A DNA stretch of 64,000 bases from Helopsaltes ochotensis (taxonomy: Eukaryota; Chordata; Aves; Passeriformes; Locustellidae): positions 898,265 through 962,264 of the forward strand of contig VXBM01000096.1 in NCBI GenBank assembly GCA_013400155.1. The letters run 5' to 3'. The notes under the pieces are model-generated. The model ran no database searches. It was not told where the DNA came from and saw only the letters and a program-made list of their open reading frames with translations. Below are positions 13,801 through 28,800 of this stretch, piece by piece. A program made the translations under genes and the position numbers. Position 1 is the stretch's first letter. Each line of letters begins with the position of its first letter.

Positions 13801-16800
13801 TGCCAAGCTCACATCAGGTGCATTCAAACCAAGTTTAAGAGCTGTGTTCCTCGTGCCTTCTGGTGCTTTTCCCAGCATGTCCAGGTTGAAGGCAGTGATT
13901 CCCACAGAGCCATGGTCTGCTTGGTGGAGCTGCCTGAATTGTGCAGCTATCAACGTGTATTTCTTTTTCCTGAGCTTTCCAGTAGCATTCAGGTGGGCTG
14001 GTGAATGTTATAATCTTCACAATTGCAACAGTTAGTGGTAGCCCCATCATAGAATGAGAAACTAAGGCATAGAGGAGTATCTGATTTTCCCGCTGTCATG
14101 CAGAAACCAATGCCAGAAGGAATTAGAGAATCCAGCTGTCCTGACAGTCCTGAGTTTTAATCAAAAGTTCATCCCATGGAGTAGGAATGTCAGGGGAGAT
14201 GATTGATGGTCACTAGAGAAACATTCTTGTCTGGACTCAGGAATCTGATCTCTTAGGAAAAGTACCCAGGAGAGCATCAAGAAAGACAAAAAGCATGATT
14301 GGGACCAAGGATGGGGTAATAAAGGGAAGTTTCTGCCCAGACTGACTGATGGATTTGCCCTGCTGGTTCAATCTGTGTCACTCTGTAGCAGGGATGAGCC
14401 ATTTCAAGTAGTCTGAGCACTAAATCAGCAGCTGCAGGTGTACAGGAGCTGTAGCATCCCAATGGGTGATTTGCTTTAGAAGAAGAATAAATCCCTCTCT
14501 AGCACTAGGCTGCTGTATGAAATGCTATCCCAAGAAATGGTGTGCTCTCATGTATTTGATGTCTGTCATCCTCTCTGATCAGACCCAAAAGCCACACTTT
14601 GTGCCATATTGTGACTTATCCTAAATAAGAATCCGACTTACAGTAATAAATGCAAATATATTTGGTGGAATTACTCCTTATTGTGTTTTTTTGAACCTGT
14701 GAATAATGCTTACATTTCAGGATGTGTAATCCCTGCCTGCAAAGTGTCATTGTTAAATTAAAAACTGCCTTCTCTTTCTGCTAAGGAATGCAAAATAGTT
14801 CTCAGGAAAAGCAAGAACATTCTGCTGCCCAGTTTCCCACCTCCAGCTGTTCAGATCTGAAAAGTAGAGTAGAGGTGTTCTAAAAGGAGCCTAGTGAGTG
14901 TAGCCTGGAAAGAGGGAAACAGTCTCACAAATGCCTTGCAGGGTTTTCCACCACTCTGAGTCAGAGGGGAGGATCTGCAGTCTATGAGAATTGAAACTTG
15001 TAGCAAATATTTTGTATTCTGTTCACTTATTTGTTTAAACAGTCTTTGTAAAGGCAGTTACACTCAAGTGTACAGCAGTCAGGTGAGAATTCCTTATTCT
15101 GCAAGAGACTGAACCCACAGAGGATGGAGGATGATTCAGCCCACTTTGCTCTGGAAAGCAAAAATACATTTGTGTTTTTGTATTACAAAAAAAATACTTG
15201 GCACGTATTATATCAACATTTACTGGTACAACAAATAAATATGCTGCTATGGATATGTAATGGCTGTGAGAAAATATAAGAGGACTTTAATATACTAATA
15301 TTTTGTGTCCATTTCTGTGTACACGTTCTGGGTTCTACTTTGTTCCTCTGGAAGGAAGCTGCAAGACCTCTGTCTTTCATCAGGTAACAGAGAGTGTGAG
15401 CTAGCTGATAAACTTGCAAGGTAATTTTAAACAGTTCTATGTGTAAAAGAACAAGATGGGAATTTTAGAAAGAGAGCTCAGTGGTGAATTTGTGTGAGGA
15501 TGTAAGTGGGCTGAAGGAAGCAGACATGGGTAGGTGTTGTTGCTCGGGAACAACTTCATATTGTGGGAGGAAAAATCAGAAAATAACCACACTTTTCGTA
15601 CCTATCAGCCTGAAAATGCTCCTGCAACCCCTGAGGAAGGCAAAGAGAACCTATTTGCCATGAGCCAGGCAATGCTATGGATTTAAACAAGCTCCTGGGT
15701 ATTTGACAATTTATTTACCCCAGTCAAACTATGGAGGGTCAACTGGAAGGACAAGGCAAAGAAAAGTCTATAGATTCTGTGACTCCTCATCTCCTGCCTC
15801 TGAACTACTTCTTGTTTCCTTCCTGAAGAATCAAATCAGCTCCTAACCCTGGACATTTGCAAGATCTATCTCAGGTTCCATTTCCCTAATGTTTTCAGGC
15901 AAGCTAAGCAGTAATTTAACATGTAGAATATTTACGAGTAGAGAAATTCCTGCATCCTTTCATGTTCCCATCAAGTCCACACTTCAACACATTCATTCCC
16001 TCTAGAAAATAAAATCACATGCACAAAGGAAATACACTGTTTTTCTCCTAACAGCCATCCCAAAGATCACAACTCTTGAGAGCCCTAATATAATCTCAAA
16101 GCAGAAGAATGCAATCATCCCCTTTTTACCTGGCTCTGGCCGTGCCTCTCACACTGAGGCTGGGATGGCCGGGGCAAGGGTCAGCTCCGCAGGAGCCCGA
16201 AGTGCCCTTAAGAGGCTCCTGTGCTTTCCAGAGCAGAGGAGAAAGCAACTGTTAATTTTGTCCATAGGACTTTCTGCCTTTAGGCACAGGCTAAAAGAAA
16301 GTACAGCCTTTTAAAATACCTCCTGATACCCATCAGGAGTTTGCTTTCACTATAACCTGGAATTTACTGTCTGCTCGCTCTTTGTTGTTCTTCAGAGGAA
16401 CCCCTATGCTAAGGCAGCTGGGTAGGAACGTGTCTTGCTGTTTCTGTTTCAGCTGGAAAATTAGCAGCTTTTTCTTTGAGGTAACTTTCCAAAGCAAAGA
16501 TGTGAATGTTGAGGTTTTTAATTAATGAACTGACACCTCCAGTGAATGGCTTCTTCACCCTGGGGTGCTCACTTCCTGGTTTGTGGCAGGAAGAGCACTT
16601 GCAGCTGATGAAAGGCTAGAAAGATCCCTCTGGGACAGCTTCAGAGCGCCTGGGTTTGACAAAGGTTTACTTAGAGGCATTTGAAAAATGCCTCATTAGC
16701 AGTTGATGACTTAGCAGGGCAGCTTTTGTTGCAAAAACCTGGAGCTGCCCCTTGCCAGGAACTCAGGGTGGCTCTTCTTGCCTGTCCCTTTCATTTGGGT

Positions 16801-19800
16801 CCCAGGCTGTTTCCCTTGATGCTCACCCACAGCAGGTTGCCCAAGTGCCCCCAGGAGCTTTCACTCATAGTATTACAGTGTTTACCAGACTGACTCTGCC
16901 TCCTTTGCCAAATACTCCATAATCTAAGTGTCAGGATGAGTGTTTAACAATCCTTGCCCTTCCTGGCCTTCTCCTTCCCCAGCCCTGTCACACTGCACTT
17001 GTCCTTTGTCACCTGCTATGTTCCACGTTCCTTTGAGGATACAATGCCAAACTTACACTCCTGTGTAAAGTCTGGAGCAGGTGTGCAAGTGTTTCAGTAA
17101 CTTTTTTTGATTACCTCTGGATTTGCTGCCTTTTTGTGCTCACTGCCTGCTGTGCTGTGGCAGTTTCTCTTTCCAGGCACTATGTTACTGTAGTAGATGT
17201 TGGCATTAGTGCAGCTTTCTTCTCATTTCTTCTGTAGCTCCTGATGTGTCCATTGGAACCAGCTTGGTGTCTAAGCAGACTTTGCTTTTCAGTTCAAGTC
17301 TCTATTATTTTTGCTGCCTTTCATTCTGTGTGTTTTATTTATCTGTCTGTTTTCCCCATGCTGGAGAGGATTTATATTTCTGTGGGTGCCTTGCTCTGCC
17401 CCAGACAGGCAGCAGTCAGACAAGAGAGAGAAGCCTGATTGTCCCTTGCTCAGTGTTGTTCTCAGACACTCCTGTTTGCAGCACTCTATGGTGCAGCAGC
17501 ACGGCTGGTGCCAGCTCCACTGCCATCTTCTCCTCTGGGAGTCTTTGAGACGCTCCTATGTGTAGTCCTGTGCTGATGTTACCTGGGCTGCTTCCAAGAA
17601 CAACACAGAACTGCTTCCTCTATTCCTAAAACTGACACAGAGAATGAAAACTGCAGCAGGATTATTTTTAGTTCTGTAAAAGTGCAGCTAAAGCAGCTTT
17701 ACTGGACTCTGCCTGGACAGAATTTGCTGTTTCAGGTTGTCCCTGATGGGTGGGAAGTGTGTGTGTGTGTGGTAGGTGGTATATGAAAGAGAATTCATGT
17801 TCTATTCCTCAACACTGTGTTACAGTTTTGGATTGGACTATCAATGCAGATGAGTTTGAAGTCCAAGATTAGTTTCCAGTAAATGTTCATCACAAAACCA
17901 TGCAGTTAAGGAGTAGGAAGAAGAGATCAGAGCTAAGCTGCACTTGCAGAGCTGGGTGTGTGCAAGCAGCTCTTGAGGGGCAGAACTGCTGCAGTTTGAG
18001 ACCACGCTGGGTTTGGCAGGGCTGGAGAGAGCTACAAGAGCAGGAAGAGATGCAGCTCTTGCCTGAGCTCTGGGTTGTGTCACACTGGTGGGGACAGGAG
18101 GCACAAACTTTCTGCCTGTTTGTATTGAGTATTTCTGTACTCTGGGCATAGTATGACACACGTGAACATTTCCAATATGCAGGATATCCTGTGTGCTATA
18201 CATGCTCAATGTGTTTGTATTAAAACATAAAATGCCCATGAGAACTTCTATTTAGCAGTTCCCTGCTGTAGCCCTCTCATGGACAACTGCCTGCTCTTCC
18301 CTGTTGATTTGCTGTCAGTGATCTGGTGCCCACAGTACCTCACTGTAATCTGTGATTTTAAAGAAAGGAAAGTGCTCATGTTCCTGGCCCAGAAATGCAA
18401 GTGTTTACCCCACTTTGCTGTTACCAGCATCTTACGGCAGTGTTTTCCATATGGCATGCACCTGAGAAGCGTGTTCTTTGGGACTGCTGCCTCTTTGCTG
18501 AGCACTGTGAACTGTTCAATGCTGTGAACTCTGTTCTTCCTGCAAGTCCAAATGTCTCCCTTGTAGTTCAGCTCTTAAAACTCCAGTGTTTGGTCTTGTA
18601 AAAGGAGGAGTTGAAGACAGGGTCATGTCTGGTCCTGAACTGATCCACGGCCTAGCATTTAAATCTGGGAACTTCTGCATCAAAATAGAGGCAGGACTCA
18701 CAAACAAAAATCTGTAGCAAGCAGTTGTGGAAATTGGACAACTCTTGTTTTGAATTGTGGATATTCTACTACTTAGTTTTTACTATTGTTAGCAAAATTC
18801 ATCCTGTATCATTAAAATTCTACCATAACTATGTTCTGTTGTCTCTACAAGGTGATACCAGTTCAAACTTGCATAACCTCTGTATTGTCCTCAGCCTCTA
18901 CTGGGCAGATCTTGTTTCACAGAAATGACTTGGTATTGTGCTTTGATAAAGTATTTATCAGCACAGTCAGGACCGGTTTGTTTACCTGATACTATCTAAG
19001 TGCTCTAATTCCAGCCAGCAGTCTAAAGTTCACAGGAGGGAAGATAATTTGAGGAAAATGAAGAATCAGGCTGGTGATGATCAGTGCAGATCATTCACGA
19101 TCACATGCTCTGTCAGTCACCAGGAAAAAGCCTAAAAGGAAAATAAGGAAGCACTAACCAGTTTATTTTTGTGGCACCTCAGGATGAGATGACCTCAAGT
19201 TTGGGCCTTACCACAAAGAAAGCCCTCACAATCCTGAGAGACCAATTGTCAGCACTGCTGGAGGGGCATCAGAAGGAACGGAAAAAAGGGACTTCATGGA
19301 AGGTGAGGCACCAAACAACGCAAGTTGGGCACTTGGTCTCCCCTTCTCAAAGTAAAGATGAGGGCTAACCAGAAGTTGGCTGAATTCCCCCCCCCAGAGT
19401 GTCCAGGTGTAGAATGGCTGAGGTCCTTGGGAACAAAGCAAGGAATCTGCCTAAGGGTGAGTTTCTGTCAGCACTTCTCTCCTGAATGCCAGAGCTCTGT
19501 GGAAAGAGGCCTCTTGCGTAGGAAGGATCTCAGGACTTCAAGAGTCACTAAGGGCAGTGAGCTTAGAGGGTCCATCTCAGGTGGAGATAAAGAGCTGTGA
19601 AGCTCAACAGTCTCCTCTTGTCTACTGTGTTTGCCTGGCATGTGTGTCGAATACAAAGTGCCAGTGTTTATGCACAGTGCTTAAAAGTGTTCATTGGTTG
19701 GTCAGTGACAATGAGACAGCCTGGCACAGAATCCTTTTCATTCTTTCAATCAAGAGAGAAGCAGAGAGTGCTCACCCAGACTGACCTGCTGAATATCTGT

Positions 19801-22800
19801 TGGTGCTGAAGGATTCACACAATGGATCTGGGATGCTCTGTGTCATGTTCACGGTTTTTGCAAAGTTCTCTTCTCCCTGAAGCACCAGCTGCTGTCTTCA
19901 CCCTTTCTCACTCTGCTTTTCCAAATGTCTGGCTCTGTATTCCATGAGTGCTGACTGTCTGCTGCTCTCCCCTTGCAGGAGGTGTGGAGGAGCAGTTTCC
20001 TGTACCATGGTAACCGCTGCTCCTGCTTCCACTGGCCTGGTGCGTCTCTGATGCTGCTGGCAGTGCTGTTGCTGCTATGCTGCTATGGGAGCCAGCCACA
20101 GGGGAGGTGAGCAAAGCTTCCTGTACTGCTTAACTGAAGCAAGATGGTGGTTTTATATCATCCTAGTACTGTGTGTGATTGACATAAGTGTTGTCTCTCA
20201 TTCTGTCTAGATATCTAGATATCAGCATACTCACACTGGTAATTTCTTACCAATCCCTTTCACAGAACTTCAGCCAACTTAATTCTACTTCTAAAGAGCC
20301 AGAGAGTGTCCTATGGAGTGATTGAGAGTTTTTTTTTCTACAGCATTCCTAGATCTTTAAAACTACTAATGCATTATCATAGTTAGGAAGTATTTTGTAA
20401 CTGGAGAAATTAGTGGCTCATGGGAGAAGTTAGTGTGCTATACATGCCTTGACCATATTTGTAAAGTATTTTTTAATTGAGATGGGTCCTTTCAGACCAC
20501 TCTGGTGTCATTATCCTGAAGAAGTGTGATCATCTGTTTCTTTTTGAGCCATAAATCTGTGGGATGTGGGAATAAACAACCAGGCAGTTGTGTGTTTATC
20601 TCTGTGGGTGTCTGGCAGTGTATTCTGCTTGTTTACTCAATCCTCATCTGCATTCTGCTTCCTCCTGTTTTGCTGTGTGAAGCCAAGGTGCTGAGATAGT
20701 CAATGCACTGGCACTCTTCCTCCTGCTCCTCTTGGATCTCCTCATGATCGGGCGTCAAGAGAGGCTGAAGTGCAGAGAGGTGGAGAGGAGGCTTCAGACC
20801 ATTGTTGATAAGATAAACGGTGAGGTCTCCTTCATCTGTCCCATTTGCACTGGTGTTTTCCTCCCATTGAATTTTTCCCCAAACTTGATCACATGCATCC
20901 CTAATTAAGCTTGCTAACCTTCCCCTGTGTTGCACAGAAACAGGCCGTGGGAAGTGTGTTCTCCTCATGCCTGTCCTGTAAAATAGTTATTTTGAGCTGT
21001 CATGTGGCCATGTGCTTCCAAGCTGTGTGTTACCAGGTGGGCGTCTGTTATGGCTGTGCTTTGGAGTAATTCAAATCCTCATATCCTTATAAAAATATCC
21101 GCCTTGCAGCAGATGATGAGGGGAGAACACATGGGGTTGTACCACAACATGGAGCAGAAGGAAATAAATTGCTGTGCATGAGCATCGTCTCTACAGGGGC
21201 TTTGGGGCCTGAGGGGGCAGTTCATTTCAGTGGGGCAGTTTTAAGGACAGCCTTTAACTTTTCTGTTGTACAGGTTTTTAAATGACTGTTTAGTTATTAA
21301 TATTGGGTGGAGAGAGAAGGGAAAAGCCATCAAGAGAGAGATGATAAAAGATCGTGGGAATGGGCTCAGCTTAGCATTGGGGAACTTATAACCACTACAG
21401 GATGTAAATCCAGAATTGCTACTACTTCATTCTTTCACACTTTGTGATTTCAGATACACTTGGCAAAGAGGTGAAATGGCCAGACTCTGTGTACCCTGAC
21501 CTTCACATGCCTTATGCCCCATCCTGGTCCCTTCACTGGGCCTACAGGGATGGACATCTTGTCAATCTGCCCGTGAGCCTCTTGGTAGAAGGAGATGTTG
21601 TTGCTTTGAGGCCAGGCCAGGAGTCATTTGCTTCTCTGAGGGGGATTAAGGTAACTCATCTAATTTACCTGGCCTGTAACAATATATTTCCCAGGTTTTT
21701 CTTGCTAATACTCCAATTCCCAGAGTACAGATTATTGGAGTGTTTGGTTTTTCTGACCTTAAGAATAGCTTGAAATTCCAGCTCAGTGAAGGATGATGCA
21801 TAGTTAGCCAGGCTGCATCTTCTCCATGAACTCTCAAACCCACTGGACAAGAGATACTAATGTTATACAAAAGCACCGTATTTCCTCCTCTCTCAGGTCA
21901 AGGGGAAAATGTAATGTGCTGCTAAATATAAATAGAGTGAATCTATCCAATAGGACAACATGACATACAGACCTCGTCTTTTATCCTGCCTTTTATGTGC
22001 AGAAAAAAAAGTTTGTCTGCTTTGACCTTCTCCTTACTACTGATTTATTATAAAAGAAGGTAATATAAAATACCTGGTGTAGAAGTAAATTAACTACTCC
22101 CAAGATCTATATAAAGACTTCACTGCTTGAAGAAGGTTGGAAAAAGTTTAAAGCTTGAAATTTACCTTTGGTGGTTTTAATTGTAATTCACTCCAAATGC
22201 CAATTCTCATGAAATAACCAGATGTGCTTGAACACAAGCCTTTGGGCTTTCTGACCTTTATTCTAGGATGATGAGCACATAGTTCTGGAGCCTGGAGATC
22301 TATTTCCACCCTTCTCACCCCCGCCCTCCCCAAGGGGAGAAGTGAAGAAAGGACCTCAGAATCCTCAGCTGTATCGTCTCTTCCGTGTGTTGAAGACTCC
22401 AATAATTGATAATGTCAGGTGGGTTAAATGCAGGGCACGATGCCTACCTCAGGAGATCTGAGGAGTTTGCTTGGCAACACTGCAAATTTACCCTGGCAAG
22501 TGCCACACTCTTGCTGTAGATGGTGGCTTCTCTTCTGACAGCCCTCCCTTATAGGCTGAGCACAGTGTTCTAATCAGGTCTGCCAGGAGGTTTATATCCA
22601 AGGAAGGTGAAGGGTTAGGGTCTTGGTTGGTGAAATTTCAAGCTGTTTTCTGTCTTTTAGGTGGTGCCTGGAAATGGCTCTGTCACGGCCTGTGACAGCC
22701 CTGGATAATGAGAGGTTCACTGTACAGTCAGTGATGCTGAAATATGCTGTCCCTATTGTGCTGGTAGGTCTCATTCCAAGCCTTTGTCCTTGAGAATAGC

Positions 22801-25800
22801 CATGTTTTGTCAACAAATCTGAAGAATTTGCAGCCATCAACAGGAAGTTGTGGCCAGTCTCACTCATGCAGCTGACTCTGTGTGTACCTTGAGCAGTTCA
22901 GAGATGCTGAGCCATATAACCATGAGAGTGGAGGGAGGTACTGCAGCAGCAGATCAAAAAAAAATTTTTTCATACTTTCTCCAGGGCTGAGAATGTTACA
23001 AGGCACTGAAAACACCTTTCTGTAAGTGCCAGTAGTTAGGTGACAGTGTCATCTCTGAATTGCAGGCTGGATTCCTGATCATCAATGCCATGCGCTTCAT
23101 TTTCCAAGCTCCTGGAATTGCTTCCTGGCAGTACACCCTTCTTCAGCTGCAGGTAAAGGAGAGCACTGAGCTTCACTGTACCTCCTCCCCAGAGCACCAT
23201 TGAGATGGATTCCCTCCCTCAGTGACTTAATTCATCCTGTGCTTCCTGGATCTGGAAGCATGCTGGATCCAGGAGCATTCAGTGGAGGAGGACAACAGGA
23301 CTTCCCTGGCCATTCCTTCCTTAAAGATTTACCTTTAAATATTTTGCTCTCTCATACGTTTGCCATGTGTGTGTTCATCTATATCTATATATATGGTATT
23401 CTTTGCCTTTAAACTCATTAGAGTTTACACCAAATTCAGGAGGAAAAACAGCTGCAAGCTGGTGTGACTGATTCATGGCCTCCTTCATTAAACCCCCCTA
23501 AGGTGTGCACTGTTTGGCACTGCTTCCAGTCCCCTTCCTCCTTGCTCTGGCCTTTTATCCTTATCCTCTCACTTTGATGGAAAAGATGTCATGTGAGAGG
23601 TTCTGGCTGCTTGTTGTCTCTGTGCTTGTTGGTGATCACAGGTTGTTTTTTTCAGGTGAATGGTGTCTTACCCATCCTTCCATTGCTCTTTCCCATCCTG
23701 TGGGTTCTTGCTACAGCCTTTGGAGAAGCCAGAGTGTTAGCCCAGATGAGCAAAGCCTCATCCACCTCACTGGTAGGTTTCTCTCCACATCAAACCATTG
23801 CAGAGACAAAGGGAGGAGATGAAAAGGCTCTGTCAAGTGAGCACACTGAATTCAGCAGAGGTGGTGTTCACCTTGTTGGATCTTTGGTTTTCCCAGCTGT
23901 GCCCTCTCCCTGGAGTACAATATTACTTCTTGAAGAGATGCTTTAATTTTTTCAACCTCTCTGCAGATATCCAAAGGTGACAGGAAGCTTTAGTGATTCC
24001 ACAGAACTCTTCAAGGCGTGTGCTTTGTCAGATAAATATAATTTGTCAGAGGGGTCAACATGAAGGTAAATGTCCTGTGCTGACTGTGTAGCTGGGCTGG
24101 GCAATGTGTAGCCACTGAGAAGGACTGAGACACATCATATCTTCTGCAATGCCCTGTGGGCTGAACAATCCTTTCCTGAGGCTCTAGGGCTTTCTTTGCA
24201 GGCATGGCTTTTGAGTAGTCAGGGAGTAAGAGCAGTTTCTGGTGGTTGTGCTGGTTTGGGAAATGAAGTTTGGTGGTCTGATGGGATGCGATCTTGAGTT
24301 GGATGTGCTGTTGCGCATCCCTTCTTCTGTCCTGGTGGCAGTGCTGGTGAAATGCACTGAGCTATGTTTGTCTTCTGTGCTGATTTCTGTTATCTGGACA
24401 GAGCTTCTCTCTCCTTCATGTCCTTCCTTGGCCTCTGTGGCCCTGGGTCTGTGTTTTCTATTCTTTTCTCTCTAGTTGAACATGACTAAGCTGCCCATGT
24501 CCTAGGAGGAAGGACACGTTACATCCCTTAGTAGCATTTGCATCTTCAGAATCTCTTCTTAGGGTTTTCGCCACTTTACCTTTCCTACTCGTTCTCAGCA
24601 TCACTTGGTTTGTACTTTTGAAACCTCCTCTTCCCCCTCACAATTCACAATTCAGCTGGGAAAAGCCAGAGCTCTTTGTCTTCCTTGCTTCGTCATTCTC
24701 AACATTCTCATTTGCCCTGTCACTCATACTTGCACCTTCCTTTTTTTCTTTCCTGTCTTCTCCTTTTTCTTGTCCAGGCAACTCTATCTGTCCAGTCAGC
24801 TCCTTCTGTGGCATCTCAGACATGATCCTCCATCCTTGCTGCTGCAGAACAGCTGCTGTGATGTGCCTTGGTCACTCACCCCCTCACAAGGGCAGTCACT
24901 TGGCCTCTCTAATTTCCTTCTCTCTTCTCTGTTCAAAATGTAGCAGGTAAGACCCTTCTCCTCTCCAATCACTTGGCCTACTTGGTGGCAACTTGGTCAC
25001 TTCTCCACCTTCTTCCCCTTCCTGTCATGTTCAAGCGGTTTGATTCCCAATTTTTCAAGGCCAGAGGTGACCCTTGTGACTGGTTGAAAGGACGCAAACC
25101 AGTGTCCCCCTAAACAAGTCCCTGCCTCAAGTTTTATTACTACAGTTGGACTGCAGCAACATTCCTTTTAGAAAGGAATTTGCTCTTGGTTTGAAAACAT
25201 TTGTACTACTTTTGATAGGTTGTCTCAGTAATTATTTACCTTCACTGCTAATAATGCACATTCTGTGTTAAGTGGGAATTTCTGCAGTATCTGATTTCCA
25301 GCCCTTGGAAAATTTACATCTTTTGTCTTCTAGATTTAAGAGCAAAGAGTACGTCAATCAACATTCTGGTGTGTTGTAACTACTCACATTCCTTTTTACT
25401 GTCTCTGGTTAAGTAAACATTCAAGCACCTTAATGCACTATAGGCATATTTTCCAAACCTCTAATCTTTCTCTTGGCATTCCTCTTAGCTTTTTTCTCTG
25501 TTTCAGGATCACTATAGGGTTATGAATATCAAACCCCACAAAATATTCCAGTAATAGCTGTGCTTTTGATAAACTTCAGAATAATTTGGACTTTCTGCTC
25601 TGTGTTCCATTGTTTGTACAACAAAGGATCCCATTAGATCTTTTAGTCACTGCTTTAAAAGGCCAGACTTTGTTCAGCTGCAGTTACTGCTTTCTGAGAA
25701 TCCTCATCCTGTAAGTCCAACCTTCATTTTTGCACCTAAATGCACTGCCTTAGCTTTGTGCCTGTTGGGATACATGTTTTTGCATATTGTCCAAGCAATC

Positions 25801-28800
25801 CATATTGTTCTGTGACAGTGGTCTGTCCTCTTTACAGTGAATCCTGCCCTAAACATTGTATCCTTTACAGTCTCTATCAATAATGTGTTGTTTTTAGTTT
25901 TCTCTCAGGCTATTAACAAAATACCCAGATTTGTCCCTGCTTAAGCTAGTAACACATTATTGCAAATAATTTCTGTTTCTGTTCCATTTAGAGATAGTCT
26001 GTTTCTAATATAGCTAACATGGACCCTAATACTCTGGTATTTTCATTAGAAAACTAGTCAAGCATTTAGAATCAAGTCAGGTTACCAAATGGTCTATGTC
26101 AAAAGCAGTACTTTTATCAGTCAAATTTGTAATTTTGTCAAAAAAGATATCACAGTAGTTTGAGGAGATTTGCTGCTCATACAGTTGTGGTGTTTGGCAC
26201 TGATTTGTATTATTCCACTTTTCTTTTAATTGAGTCTCATATTAACTACTCTTTTATTCTGTCTGAAATTAAAGTCCGTCTGGGGTCCTGTGGTAACTTG
26301 GATGGTTCTCCTTCCCTTTTTGGGCATTGGCACCACTTCCATTGAACTGGGACTTAATCCATAGTTCAAGCCTTGTGCAAAATCAGCAGTAACAGTCATT
26401 GTCCAGACCTGCTAATTTAAACATATTTACTTTCAGTAGCTGGTATTGGAATGGAAAATATTTCATAGTTATCATATGGTATCATTGTATCAGTGAATAA
26501 GGAATAGCAATATTTATTTAACACGTCTGCCTTGTCTACAATGTCATTTGCAATTTCACTGTCTTTAACAAGCAGTGGTCTGGTTTTAATTACCTACTGG
26601 TATACTTTTCCTTATTTTTTATGTTAATTCTGTTTTCACTTTCACTCAAAACTGGTTTCTTATTTTTACTATGGGATTGTTGCTTTTTAAAATTGTAACA
26701 AAATATTCTTAACCAGTTTCTAATAATCCTTTGTAGTTCTTAGTTTAAATGATTTCTGACAGATTTCTCTTGGCTTTTTTCAGTTTTGTTAAACTGATCC
26801 TTTTTCAAGTGCCAGATATATGCATCAATATTTGGGCTATAGTTTTATTTACGTATAAATGTAATTGCCATGTTCGCTTATGATTATGAATAGACTTAAA
26901 TTGAAACTTTTTCAAAATTACATCTAGTGTGGAATACCTTTGTGCTGGATGCAAAAAGTCTGAGTTAGTGAATTTCTCAGTGCAAATCCAAGAATGTCAT
27001 GGTGGTGCCCTGCTATAATTTCTTTTCATTTCCTATCCACATCCCATTTATATCACCTCATTCCTCTGTGTCCATTGTGTTCCAGGCACCTGCTTTTCCA
27101 ACCCCTTTTCCAGCTCCCTTCCTGTAACTGACCCATATAAGTTAAAATCAGATCACTAAATCCTTGCTCTTTCTGACTAAAAATAACCACCCAGAAAGAG
27201 CCTCCTTTGGGTCTAATTGCTATTATTTTCTCTGTAGACATTTAGGTAATGACTGTTATTCCTCTGTGAAGTACAGCACCAAGCACTTTGCCTGTGCTTC
27301 ACAAGTAGATAAAAATGGAGTCCATTAAATACTTAATTGCTTTGATGAGTTATCAGTCTGCCTTGGTACAGCTATTCCCACAGAGCAGGACTCCTGCTTT
27401 CTCCTCTCTGAAGGCACATCCTGAGGGAAGGATGTTCCTCATGGCACATTTCTGAGCACAATTATAGTAACTGGTCTCTTCTCTTGCTGCAGCTTGCTAA
27501 GTTTTCAGAGGACACTCTCAGCAGCTACACAGAGATGGTATCTTCTCAGGTACTATTATTATGAATTGTTTTCCTCCATCTACTGCAGAACTTCATGATA
27601 TCCTTTCCCTTCCTCTCTGATCTCCTGCTTGTTTCTAGACCCTTTTAACTTGTGTCAGTTGTCCATTGTCACTCATTCGTTGCTTTAATTTGCTGTGCAT
27701 GCAGGTTGCATGTCTTCCCCCTCCGCCTTCCCGTGTAAATACTGCTGTGCTGACCAGAGATTGACATGACCTCGATACTGAGTCCAGCTGTGCTTTTCTG
27801 AATATTGCAAATGGTTTGAAATCAACGTTTTCTGTCCTGGAGACAGTACCTCTTTCAAGTCCTGTTCCAGAAGTAAAATAAACTTTGTATGGTGTGTGTC
27901 TGAAAGAAGGGAAGTATTTTGCTTGTACCAGAAAAACCTTGTTCAAGCCAAAACTAAAAACCAGAGGGAATGGTGGTCAGCACCCAGACCAAACTGCAGA
28001 GGGGACTGCAGGATGTTCAGGCTTTTTAGATGTCTGATCATGCTCCATAGGCTTCTTATCAGGCTTAAGCACATTACTGGTGCTTCCAAAGCTGAGGCAA
28101 TCAAACATTCAGGAGCCCATTTTCTGGGGAAGGAACTGCTCTGGCCGCCCTATAAATTGCATCATCCAGATTAAACAGGTGGGTAGAGGAAAGATGCTTC
28201 TCTGTATAATCTGGTGTTAAGATTCCCCTCTGTAAGGAGGCAGATGGACTCCAGGATGATTAAAAATCCCTAGATATGACAAGAATCAATTCCTGTCTCC
28301 TTGCTCCCAGTCACTCAGAGGAATGCACATGGATACACACACATTTCCTTTTCTAAATATTTTGTTGCCTTTCTGTGCCAGTTCATCATTTAGCTGAGAT
28401 ATTCTTCAGATACTAAATGGAAGTGATTTTAGCTGACCTGCCTTGTTGAGAAGATCTGTTTCTTTCCTTTAGTAACATTTTTGCTTTGAAGAAACTGATT
28501 TAAATAAGAGCATTTTTTTCTTGGTGATAGCTCCAAATTGTTTTGCATTTGAGCTTACTGCTGTACTAACCATTAGGATCCAGGGAACATGATTTACTGT
28601 GGAGCCAGTTGAACAGGAGCTTTACTGTGACTGCTGTACTCTGCAGTCACAGTATTCCAGAATAACAGCTAAAAAGCAGTAAAATAACACAGTAATTCAT
28701 TTCTGGTTTTGCTTGCTTTAGGATTGCCAGAGGAAAACACACAGCTCTGGTGCTTGGATTGATTGCTGCCGTCCAGACTCCCTCTGAAACACGTTTGTGT

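Larger units (their letters stand above)
7840..19182 (+). other. TMEM94: TMEM94 intron 1 (coding numbering), 11.3 kb
   Basis: The intron contains a CR1 3' fragment (9145-9215), a MIR-like fragment (14036-14165), a short GT run (17757-17771) and a possible alternative first coding exon (12459-12512), each listed separately. A pyrimidine-rich tract and mildly GC-rich sequence occur at 12180-12430, just before that candidate. No other gene is supported. Confidence 0.75.
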
